From Laccaria trichodermophora (Eukaryota; Basidiomycota; Agaricomycetes; Agaricales; Hydnangiaceae), in the NCBI GenBank assembly GCA_018417955.1, contig JACTVC010000022.1, positions 868,001-932,000 of the forward strand: a stretch of DNA of 64,000 nucleotides, in the 5' to 3' direction. This document shows, piece after piece, positions 30,198 to 40,200 of this stretch (the first letter of the stretch is position 1; every line of letters begins with the position of its first letter). The notes beneath the pieces are model-generated. The model searched no databases and was not told where the DNA came from. It saw only the letters and a list, made by a program, of their open reading frames with translations. The translations under genes and the position numbers were made by a program.

Positions 30198-31130
30198 CAG
30201 CCTCCTTCCCATTTGTTGCACCATGGTTGAGTTATCTGAGACAGGATGCAATGTTTTATCTGGTAGACTTAGACTAAGTAGTAATACTGATTACATGTAC
30301 AATGATCCAAAGATTTACCGACAACTTTAATTTGCTCAACCACTGTGCAACACCTGGCACAAAACATTTGTAAACAAACTGTGCCACTGCAGCAAAGATC
30401 AGTCAGGGTTTCAAAATACAATGTGTCTCCCAACACGCTAGGATATCAATGCGCTTATCGACAATCACACTGCCATCTTTCATGCATGGACATTCCACAA
30501 GTTCTGAGTGTTTTTCAGTCCCAGAATGTCTCAATTTCTGAATTTATTCTTCATCTGGTTTCAGATACAAACTACATTCATGACCCTCTCATTGTGGATC
30601 TTATCTCTTCATCCTCAAGAATTTGTGAAGCACTGGTCACATATAAATCAAAACATAATCAGGACTCAGACCCCAATAGCTCAGTGTTGGACTGGGCTTT
30701 CAGACTGGTAGGGGAGAAGTACAAGAGAGAAATCAAAGAGTTGGTACATGTAGATAATGGGTGGTGGGGAGATTTGCAGACAAACACCCAGCAGTGGAGG
30801 CCATCCCAGAGAGTAGAGGAGGATGTGTAGATTCTGTAGTGCCTGGCACCATTGGGGTGAATGTGTCTCAGTAGCTGATATTCCTGATGCATCACATTGA
30901 AATTCCTGACACATTGTATTTTGAAACCCCAACTGACCTTTGCCATGGTGGCACGGTTTGTTTACAAATGTTTTGTGCCAGGCATTGCACAGTGGTTGAG
31001 CAGTTTAAAGTTGTCAGTAAATCTTTGGATCAATGTAATCAGTATTACTAATCTACCAAATCACTAGGATAAGACATTGGGTCCACTCTCAGATAACTCA
31101 ACCATGGTGCAACAAATGGGTAGGAGGCTG
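30198..31130. mobile_element. Fold-back (MULE-like) element with ~175-bp inverted arms and 9-bp target duplication
   Basis: The left arm (30198-30384) and right arm (30949-31130) are inverted copies, about 85-90 percent alike by eye, starting CAGCCTCC on each outer end. GCTAATCTA flanks both sides (30189-30197, 31131-31139). Long arms and a 9-bp duplication fit a Mutator-like non-autonomous element. The ~565-bp middle carries a gene-like fragment. Confidence 0.75.
30345..30830 (+). pseudogene. Gene fragment carried inside the fold-back element
   Basis: The plus frame of 161 codons overlaps the left arm, and its central part (CMDIPQVLSVFQSQNVSISE, FILHLVSD, then PLIVDLISSSSRICEAL) looks like a helical region found at the N-terminus of agaric transposon-associated proteins of the DUF6589 group. 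I recall the pattern but cannot confirm it. It seems to be a captured or leftover host or transposase fragment. The frame is open to TAG at 30828-30830. Confidence 0.35.
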
Positions 31131-31139
31131 GCTAATCTA

Positions 31140-31330
31140 GGTATCCAGACAAATGTTGTGTGAAAGTGCAGAAGCCCCAAAGCATGAATTGAAGTATCCA
31201 TGGCATGTGTGGAACATGCAAAAAAAAAGACAACCCAGGTATCTGTACAAATGTTGTGTGAAAGTGTGAAAGTCCCAAAGCATAAATTTAAATATCCATG
31301 GCATGTGTGGAACATCTGAAAAAAATAGCC
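31140..31330. repeat. Degenerate ~105-bp tandem repeats, right part of the broken array
   Basis: Two units share ACAAATGTTGTGTGAAAGTG, AAATATCCATGGCATGTGTG and GGAACATCTGAAAAAAA. They belong to the same family as the units at 23980 and 29084. Confidence 0.65.
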
Positions 31331-31359
31331 TGAATGTATTAAAGAAGCAGTTGAAATTA

Positions 31360-31470
31360 TTAAGTGGGTATGCCTGTAGAGCTTATAGAAAATGGTCATT
31401 TTGTGCTTTTTTTGCCTGTTTTTGGCAGAACAAGTCATTTTCCAATACCTCTACAGACCTAACCACTCAA
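31360..31470. mobile_element. Tiny hairpin MITE, 111 bp
   Basis: Ends TTAAGTGGGTATGCCTGTAG and reversed TTGAGTGGTTAGGTCTGTAG pair over about 36 bp. TA occurs on both sides (31358-31359, 31471-31472). The whole element can fold as one hairpin. Confidence 0.65.
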
Positions 31471-31472
31471 TA

Positions 31473-32212
31473 TTTTCAACTGATCATTTGATAGGCTCAT
31501 TCAAGTTAACCAGAGGTATCTTTTGGCTCCCTGTCCAGTTAGCACATATGTTTTCAGGTGCTGAAACTGGCCATCAGAACAAAAACCTCCTCACAGCCCC
31601 AACTTTCAACCAAATTAGTCCATACCATGGAAAGTGTAATGCAACTACATAATGTAAAAGAATACACAACTACATTTAGACTACCATAAATTCTCAGAAA
31701 AAACCAAAAAATGACTCAGGGTCCATTCTTTTTGCACTCCACTGTATGTTGATTGGAGGCATTATTGCTCAATAACTTACTTCACATTTGTTGGGTATAT
31801 TATATTCAAAATACACCCAACATTAAACATCAAATGCAATTAGGGTGTGCACAAAGGACCAGTAAAATGTGCATCAAATTTTCTCCAGCAGCTCATTCAA
31901 TATTTGATTTCAATGTGCCCAGATATTATTAAATGTATTCAGGATATGCCCAATATTTTATGACACATTTCAAGTAAATTCATCAGCTTCATTTAGATTG
32001 TTACTAATGGGCATAGTTTACATGGGACTACTGGAATGGGCAGAGGTGCTTCCCCAGCACATAGCTAGCTGGGTAGATGGTGGTATCACAGTGTGTATCT
32101 ACCACATGTGATGTGTGTATATAGTGTGCACATGACTGCAGTCTGGAGCCTGGAATTCCTATTCCACTACCATCCATAGTGTCTCTCTATTTCTGAATAT
32201 ATTTCAAATCTA
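31473..32212. other. AT-rich intergenic sequence
   Basis: No coding signal or clear repeat pair is seen here. Words such as TTTAAT, ACATTGAAATC and CACAATATTTG recur weakly, as in old transposon sequence. Confidence 0.35.
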
Positions 32213-32363
32213 CTGTCCCATTTCATTCAATTCACACATCACACATCACACCCAATTTTTGTTGACCCCACCAAAAAAAATTTCTTGATTTATGGCAATT
32301 TTGGAGATTTGTTGGAAATATATATATATATATAAGTCACGCAAATTGAATGAAATGGGACAG
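32213..32363. mobile_element. Short TA-flanked MITE, copy 1
   Basis: CTGTCCCATTTCATTCAATT and its perfect reverse complement bound a 151-bp element with TA on both sides. The interior has a run of alternating TA at about 32321-32334. Confidence 0.8.
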
Positions 32364-32727
32364 TATGAGTATTCTTTGTTTGAATGTGAAGAAAATCATT
32401 GAGCAATAATTCAATGCCTCTGATCAACATATGCCTAGTAATTTACTCTTTCTCCCCTGTGTAAGACACTAAAGTTATCTCATCACAAGTTTTGTTGAAT
32501 ATTCACCCAAGTCATGCTACACATATTAACATCTAAGCTGCCCAACTCCGGCCAAGTCACAGCAAGGGGGTTCTGGGATTTGAATGCTGGACTGGGGGTA
32601 GGGTAGGTAGGTCAGCTGCAGGCCAAAAGAAAAAAAATGGAACCCTCCATAACATAGTGCCCAATCAGCTTGTACAGTGCTTTGAACTACTCCAATAGCC
32701 CTCCTGCATGTAAAATATAGTTGTATA
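32364..32727. other. Intergenic, no gene recognised
   Basis: No feature is supported. A GGTAGG-rich word occurs near 32595, and again near 33482. Confidence 0.35.
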
Positions 32728-33446
32728 TTGAATTTATTCATAATATCTGCCAATTTCTGGCTTGAAAATTTCATGCTGACCATTGTCGGTCAGGAAAGGG
32801 GGGAAGAAGACGTCGCAAAAACTGCTGACAACCATATGGATGAGGACACCACCGGGATTCGAGAGCTGGATCTTCAGCGCAATGCAGTGTTTGAGGCAGT
32901 TGTCACAGATCCGGAAAGGGGGGAAGAAGACATCACAAACACCACTGGCAATCAGGACAGCATAGAAAAGGACAGCATGAGTATTGTTCGAATTGAACTG
33001 AACATAAGTAAACTCACACGGATTATCCAGTCTTCCACACTTGAGCTGCCACCATCAGAAACAACCTTGAGCGCTGGTGATGGCGCCTTTGAGACAGGAT
33101 CAACAGCTACAATTAGAAGTACTAACGGAACAGGTGAAAGCGTACCTCTGCAAGAAACCGGCCATTCTAAAAGAAAACGAATTCCAAAAAACATGTCAGA
33201 CGCTTTGAATGGATGCCTATGCGGTGTGGTACTGCACTCAGGATGCAATGGGGTGCTGAAGTGTAAGAGAGTTGGCTGTGAGACTCAATGGGTGGGTCTG
33301 GTTTTGCACAGGCTGATCATTACAACTCACTTATTGTTTAGTACCACCTGCAAGGTGCTGTGTTAGAGATGGCCCCTCGAAATTGGATATGCAAAGCTTG
33401 CAAGGCATCTGGAGAGGGTAGAGGATCAAAGCAATTACGAAAATGA
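32728..33446 (+). CDS. PHD-like zinc-finger protein with one missing metal ligand
   Basis: Exons 32728-33291 and 33342-33446 join at GTGGGT...TTTAG to give 222 residues (an ATG at 32773 is an alternative start). The N-terminal two thirds is acidic and low-complexity with a duplicated ERGEED block. A basic stretch HSKRKRIPKN precedes the finger: CLCG, LKCKRVGCETQW, then after the intron YHLQGAVLEMAPRNW and CKAC. This follows the C4HC3 order of PHD fingers that read histone tails, but the Cys expected after YHLQ is replaced by Gly-Ala. The domain may not fold, and the gene may be decaying. Such finger proteins often sit in transposon-rich agaric DNA. It lies between two copies of the CTGTCCC MITE. 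Confidence 0.5.
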
Positions 33447-33973
33447 TGTCATATTGCCATATATAGGCACGTGCCTGATTACGTAGGTAGGTAGGTCAAG
33501 CGCACAGAGCCTTACAGAAAAATTCGACCCCAGCTACTTTTTTTAAATCCTTGGACCCCCTTGAGTCACAGATTGTTTTTTTTGCAATCACTGGATCAAT
33601 GCTGACATGTGAACCCAGCACGGTGATGTTGCAGAAGTACACACAGATACTGTCCCATTTCAATCAATTCGGCAGTCACGCGTCACGGTGCCCTCCAAAA
33701 TGCTGAAATGTCACGCTTGTCACGGACATTTTCGCGGTGTGCCGAATTCCTCTGGCATCAATATCACCGATATAGAAATTTTTTCGTCGCCTGCGGCGCC
33801 AGACTGCCGAAAATTCGGGCGCGTCACGCCAACTTTGGGAGGTCGCCGAAACCAAAATTTCGGCAGGTCCGTCACGCGTCACGGGCCCTGCCGAATTGAT
33901 TGAAATGGTACAGTATCATATGGAATCCCGGCCCTGAGGGAGAAATGCACCATCCACTGATCCAGAATGAACT
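33447..33973. other. Intergenic, contains MITE copy 2
   Basis: Apart from the MITE at 33650-33913, no coding signal is seen. GTAGGTAGGTAGGT is a short simple repeat at about 33482-33496. Confidence 0.4.
33650..33913. mobile_element. Short TA-flanked MITE, copy 2
   Basis: CTGTCCCATTTCAATCAATT and the right end (reversed CTGTACCATTTCAATCAATT) bound 264 bp, with TA at 33648-33649 and 33914-33915. The ends match copy 1. The interior is GC- and CpG-rich and holds inverted copies of GTCACGCGTCACG near both ends, unlike copy 1. Confidence 0.8.
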
Positions 33974-34557
33974 TCACACTGCCGCACGATGAACTTTCGC
34001 CCCCCAAACCATTCCCAATCGTTGGAAGAACGAGAACAGCGATCCCTTTGGAACATAACCTGCATATCTCGCCTGCCAAGCAGCAGCGAAAGTCCCTACA
34101 TAGAAACAACAAATCAATATAGCTCCTCACACAATCTTTGACAACGATACGCTTATAACAACATACCTTCAATAGGACCCAGCTCACCGAATCCAAGGGC
34201 CTCAATCGCCCACGGCGCCAATAATACAAGCACCCCCAACGCGACAATTGTGCAGAACACCGGATGTTCCTTTGCGAATCCGATGGCTGCCGCAGTTGCT
34301 TTGCCCACGGCGTCTGTCATCGCCCCAGCCACGGACACTCCCGCCTTAACAATATTCTCCAAGTTGTTGAGAACCGCGGCTGCCAAGTTCTCGTACCAAC
34401 CGGTCTCACGAACAACGTCTTGAAGACTTTCCTCAAGATGCTTATCGTTATATTCTGCGGTAGAGAGTAAGGATAAAATGTCTGCTGCCTGAGCCTGAAT
34501 TTTTTGTTGCTCGGGCGGGGAGTCTGACCCCAGCGAGCTAGATCTTGTCAATGTCAT
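33974..34557 (-). CDS. Ifi-6-16 (IFI6/IFI27)-like small membrane protein
   Basis: Exons 34557-34167 and 34095-33974 join through GTATGT...TGTAG to 513 nt, 170 residues. The N-terminal half is a soluble helical part (EQQKIQAQAADILSLLSTAE). Residues 70-125 are Ala/Gly-rich and hydrophobic (VSVAGAMTDAVGKATAAAIG, then VFCTIVALGVLVLLAPW), giving one or two membrane segments. The end, LGFGELGPIEG joined to TFAAAWQARYAGYV and PKGSLFSFFQRLGM, is the signature of the fungal Ifi-6-16 group. Vertebrate members are interferon-induced membrane proteins acting on mitochondria or ER and cell death; the fungal role is unknown. The gene looks intact, and its end lies only 60 bp from a MITE. Confidence 0.75.
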
Positions 34558-35920
34558 CTGTGGGCGACAGGCGTGGGGGTCATGAACTCCAACCTTGGGT
34601 GATTTGTACCTATGAGGCGATCAGGCAATCCCTCCAACTTTCCTTTCGAACGATTTTCGCGGGGGCGATTCAGAGTAGACATCGTGGTACAGAAGAGTGT
34701 CGATGCTGTGAGGCGCCATTTTAATAAAGTGGGTGGTCCGCTTCACGGGGTCAGCTGATTATTTGAGTTCCCAGCACAGCGTTTTGACGTCAAGTCAGTG
34801 AGGAGGCGCCAGAAAAACGGCGGTCAACGGAAAAGTGTGAGAAAGGGATGCCATGCTATTTCATTTCAGATATCCACAAGAGCAACAGATCCGCTATGGG
34901 GACACCACCAGAAGCCCAAAGCGAACATTGAATTACATCGAAAGCCAAAAGACGAGCACATATAGCCTACCGATCCCTATCTCGCTAGACGCCATTCTGG
35001 CTCTACCTCCTGTCATTCATGGTCAACGTCCCCGGCCTCACATTCCTTCTCGCCCTCTCCCTACTGGGAATCGTATTACAAACGCTGTAGGAGGACAAGA
35101 ACTCTGTGTGGCAGACAACGAACGACGGGGATTCCAAGGGTGATCTTGGTTCCCTGCAGCTCGGGCCTCGCGACGTCACGGATCCTACAAAAGACCAATG
35201 GGTTAATTCATCGTCAAGAGGGAACAGTTCTGTCGTACTAAACGCAAGAAACTCCGGTGATGCAGAGATATCTCGTTGTGCTTCCAGCATTCGATACTTC
35301 GATGGGTAGGACTTCGAATCTTCAATCGTTTCCATCCATAGGCAATTGTAAGTCATGATGTTTTTTGGCTCCAAGATTCAATTGGGGGTTGGAAGCACAT
35401 GGATTATCGTATTACTGCTGGATTATTGTCGTTAAGGCGAGCTGCTGGTGGAGTTGCGGAATGCTGAGATCTAAGTGGGGAGGACCAATGGACAACATCA
35501 TCACGAAGCACGGGAGTTGGCACGGGTGAGTGAACTCGTCCTGAAGTATGATGGGCATTTTGCTGAAACTTGATAAAAGAGGGCACGTACCGTAAACGTA
35601 GCCATAATATTTACAACCGAACCCAAGTTGACCGAACTCCCTTTGTGTCGAAAAAAAAAAAATTCATGTGGGACGAACCTGCACAACCAAATGTCCGAGT
35701 CCAAACTAGACTTGCCAATTCGCTGGGATTTCTGCACCAACGGAAGGGCGAGAGTATCTGGGTAAAGCAAGCGGAAGTGCAGGGATAGCGGGTCTGCTAG
35801 TGCAGCAGCAATAGGGGTGACCAGATTACGCGGTGTTGGGCCCCTCTTTGAGCCGAGCTGTGACTCACATCTTGGAAGGTGGATGAAGTGAAACTTTAGG
35901 CCAACAAACCACCCTACCAA
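34558..35920. other. 1.36-kb stretch without a supported gene
   Basis: ORFs on both strands overlap without family motifs. A short plus frame at 35019 (MVNVPGLTFLLALSLLGIVL) looks like a signal or membrane peptide but stops after 23 codons. A run of A lies at about 35648-35660. Confidence 0.35.
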
Positions 35921-36745
35921 ATGACTCAACATCCTGTCGTCGAAGAGCTCGCGCAACGGAGGTTCAAGTTGGAGTCTCTCTTAGAGGAGCAATCAGCGGT
36001 GATTAGGAAAGAGCTTGGCGGTTATCAAGCGGTGTATGAACGTAACCTCCACGGTTATGCGACTAAACCCGGAGACCAGTGGATTCCTGTCGACGCTGCT
36101 GATAAGGACAAGAACAGAAAGAGAATGGAGGAAATGTGTGCTAGGACCCCAACATGCATTGATGAGTGAGCAGTACACGGTCACCTTCGTTATCTCATGC
36201 TTATCTACAACTACTTTCAGTCGTATGAGCATCGTGTTTGCTGCGCACGGCCTTCTGATGTATCTCATAAGGTTAGATATGAATGAGTTACCCATGAGCA
36301 TCCAGCTCCAAATCGGCAGGAGAACATTGCAATTACAGTATGTACTCTCATTGCTCTGTACTAATGCCCACTCGTCATTTCGGTCCCCAGTCGCGAGACA
36401 TTGCCTCTTCCAGAACCCGCTCGAGCTGCATCCCATCAGTTGTCTTTGGGAAAAGAACGGATCCTTTTGAAAAGGCCTAGCGGTCGTTCTCCCACCCGTG
36501 CCGTCGACACACATGACATGAACACATTCAAGGACAATCCATTTCAACTCGTTGGCAAGTCGTTCATTCTTCAAGATGGAGATGAAGGGGTCTTTTACGA
36601 GGTTGTCGAGATTGGATCGTCGAAGCAGGCGATGTGGTACCAGATCCAGTTCGAGGATTGTGCTGATTACATGCAGATGGGTCGGGACGCAGCGTTGGAG
36701 ATGGTAAACGACAGTGTTATGTGTATTGCGCAAGGTCACCTGTGA
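35921..36745 (+). CDS. Hypothetical protein
   Basis: Exons 35921-36165, 36221-36337 and 36391-36745 join in frame (717 nt, 238 residues), using GTGAGC...TTTCAG and GTATGT...CCCCAG. The N-terminus is helical and charged (ELAQRRFKLESLLEEQ, RKRMEEMC). The C-terminal 70 residues look like a small beta-rich domain (FQLVGKSFILQDGDEGVFYE, WYQIQFEDCADYMQMG). I do not recognise the family. The middle exon is the least certain. It converges with UTP20, whose stop lies about 480 bp further right on the other strand. Confidence 0.45.
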
Positions 36746-37222
36746 TCGATTGATCATGTAGGGCCGCGCCGTACTGTATACTTTCGGGTGGAATGGTATC
36801 GGGCTGCTCCCCATCTATCGAGCGAGTGCCATGAGTTGTAGATTTTGAAGTTTGAACACTGGAATATCTGGTGGAGAGAATCCTGTGCGTGAAAGGAACG
36901 TTAGGGATGAGAGAGGAGTGGAGGCACACCCTTGACCGAGTCAATTTTCCCAAATAACCGCCAGCGCGGTGCGTAGACGATTATACGATGGATATGATAG
37001 TCTACGAAATGAAGATGCGTATAAATACAGAATTGGTTTTGCCCATGTGCGGATAATTGGTGTAGCTGATGATAACGAATGTTGATAGAGAGCGTTGGTG
37101 AGAGAGCACAAGTTCGCATAGACCTACGCCTCTCGTCTTCTCTTCGCCTTTCCTTTCCCTTCTCTAGAGGGAGGATCACACATACATGAGTTCGACATTC
37201 GAATAGTAGCAAGAAACAGCAC
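36746..37222. other. Convergent intergenic region
   Basis: This region holds the 3' ends of the hypothetical gene (plus) and UTP20 (minus). No feature of its own is seen. Confidence 0.4.
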
Positions 37223-40200
37223 TTACAGAAACCCGCGGTCCTTCCTTTTTCTACTATCCTTCTTAATCACATTCCTCTGCATCTTCCTCTTCGCCGCTGC
37301 CTCAGGGTTCGTAGTGACCTGCATGACCCTTGCAACCTTGCGCTCTCTCCTAAGTCCCAAGACGCTCTGCCTGATTTGATTATAGACGTTCGTGAATTTA
37401 GTCACGCCGACTTTGGATTGTACCAAGTCTTGGAGTTCAGTTGCTATCGTTTTGAGTTCGGCTAGGTTTAAGTTTAATAAGCGAGTACTTGGCATGGGAA
37501 GGAATCTTACTCATTTGAGGATCTCGAATGGTATCGTCCTCTGTAATTCGGTAAACTGGTGTAAGGATGTGGACTAAAAACTGTTCCAAACGCGTAGCCT
37601 CCATGTACGACGACATTGCAGCGAACCAACGGAGAGCACCTAATGGTTGTTGCGACCAGGTAGGCTAACGACATCAGATATATGGTTCGATGAGAACGGG
37701 GAAGGAACTCACAGAGCACTTGGCCCGACTCCGCCTGGCAATATGTGCGGACTTCACTTGGTACGAAAGCTTCGAAAATAACCACGGGAGTGGGTTGAGA
37801 TCCTTCGACTTTTCCTCATCCACCTTGGTGCCGTCATCAGCTTCATTATCCAACATCTCTTCCGCGTCGTCCTCAATCGCAGAGGAATTGACGACCGGGA
37901 TCAAGTAGAAACATTTCCCAATATAAAACAGGTTCTTAACCACCTGCAAACCCAACGCCTCGTCGAGGTTTTCGCTCTTAAGCTGCTGACAGAGTTTCTT
38001 CGCAGTGTCTTGCATTCCTTCTCTTGAAAGGGGATGGCCTGCGTCGAGTTCTACTTGTGGAATAGCAACGGGCACAGCAGTGAAGAGAAGTCCAAGAAGC
38101 CTGCACGCTGCTGTGCGGACCCAAGCATGAGGGTACGTCAGATGCGAGCTAACGAGGTTCCACGCAATCTTGCCATCTTGCGCTGCAAGATTGGGGAAAA
38201 CACGAATAATCTTGAACAGAACTGTCAAAGCGTGGTAGGGCACTTGCCATTCCAGATCAATATCCATCGACGAAGCTTCGTCCTCCTCTTCGCTGGTCTC
38301 TATGCTCAGAGAACTGCGTTGAAGGGCGGCGCGGAGGTCTTCCAGAATGGAGGAGATGTAAGGAAGGGACTCGGCTTGCAATTCATCAACGATGAACCCG
38401 TACACCTGTGATGACACCCAGGTCAACTGTGGTTGGGCTTGTTGAGCAGCCCACGAATGAAGGTGAGAAAGGATGATATTGCGGTGCTCCTCGTCCAGCC
38501 GGGAGAATAGGCTTCTGATGAGATGTGCAGCCATCTCTCGACACTTGCTGGAATCGTCGTTGGCCACGACCATTACCAGCGCAACGAACAGAAGATCCGC
38601 GTATTCACGAACCAGCGCGACTTGGAACTTGGCTACGATGGCATTGAGCAATTCCATGATTGACTTGCGTCCGCTCTCGTGGATGTAAGATAGGTTCTTT
38701 GCAAGGAATGCCATCTGTTTTCGAAGACGTCCTTTTCCTTGGGGGTAGTCAAGGAGAAACTGGAGAAGAACCCCACGACAGAGTTCCTGAACTTGAGGGG
38801 ACTGGCTGGTCACCATAATCTCGGACACCTTTTCCATGAGGTCATAAATCTCGGGGACAACGAACTTCCGCGCTACGATAGCTCGTAACATCGTGAACAC
38901 GGATGCTTGTCGGGAGGGCTCTTCCAGGTCAGGAGAAAGTAGTTCAATCAAGAAAACGAGGTCCTTCTCTTTGACCTCAACAGCAGGCCCATCACGAAGA
39001 ATCATCGCTAGCGATTTGAAAGCCACTTGAATGAGCTCGGACTCGGTGTTTCCAGCCTGCTTAATAATGTCAAGGATTTGCCGCACGAGGACTGGAAGAG
39101 ATTTCTCTAGTGACTTCAAAGGACACTTGACCAATCCCGCAGCACATCGAAGGCTAAGCAAGAGGACGGAAGCGCTCGTTGAGTAGAGAGTATTTCCAAC
39201 TACCACAACCATTGCCTCCAGTCGCGAGGTGACAGCAGCATCGCGGAAATCGAATCGGTTACGCCGAAGAGCGGTGTTCAGAAGGTCTAGTCCGAACGCA
39301 ACGAATCTTGAAATAATATTAGAAGATGAACTGCCTTGGGAAAACGGCCTACCCACCGGAAAGAGTTATTGGCGTAGTGGTTGGTCTCACTTGCCGTCTG
39401 CCGCTTCATCTGCACGATGGCATCACCTTTGGGACCTGGTTTCTTTCGCGTCGGCACTTGTTGCAAAAACCGCGCGTTTTGGCTGATGAGCGTGTTACAA
39501 AGCGCTAACAGCTCAGTTGGAACCAGATGGTTATTGGCATTCAACCCTGACGCTACCCGCTTCAGAACCTCTTCTACAAGTTGCATGACCTTGAGTGATT
39601 CCGTTTCTTGCATGATGGTTTTGACAGGTATCAGAAGGCTGCTGATCTTAGGTGGAGTGATGAACTTGGCCACGGTTGCGAAGGAATCAAACCCTTTCGA
39701 TGACGAAGTTCGGACTTCCCTCATTTTGGTTTTGAAGTCTTCAGCCTGCACATCCTTCCCGGATTCGCCAAAGATGACCTCCGCTGATACATAAGCGATG
39801 TCATTCACGATACAATCCAGATTGGTGAATTGTTTCGCATGGTCGCCAGATGTAACGTGGACCAGCAACGAGTGAGCCATGTAGGCCAGGACATGCAACT
39901 GCGGTCCTCGCAAGAGAGCTGCACGCATTTCTCGGAGTATGAGAGGCAAATATGAGGGACCAAGGCTGACTGCGATACGGTTGATTGAGTCTCTTGTAAG
40001 ATCCCGCGTTTCCTGCGACTTGCTACGAAGGATTTGGCAAAGGATGGTCACCAGCCTGGTGATCTGAGCTTCACGCGTGGTCATTGGCAAATGCTTGGCA
40101 ACGGTGACGATACCGATGGCGATAGGAATGCGGGTGTTGTCGTCGGTCGTGGCATCATGTTTCTCCAGGTGGCTGATAAGACTAGGCAAAAGTCTCGAGT

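Noticed and set aside
23980..31330. CRISPR-like array from spaced repeats
   Set aside because: Units are degenerate, contiguous ~105-bp repeats in eukaryotic DNA without unique spacers or cas genes.
35019..35090. MVNVPGLTFLLALSLLGIVL as a secreted peptide or pheromone precursor
   Set aside because: The frame stops after 23 codons, has no CaaX end, and no splice donor extends it.
35993..36814. 273-codon minus-strand ORF over the hypothetical gene at 35921
   Set aside because: The plus strand has better splice sites and a continuous 238-residue product; the minus frame has no family features.
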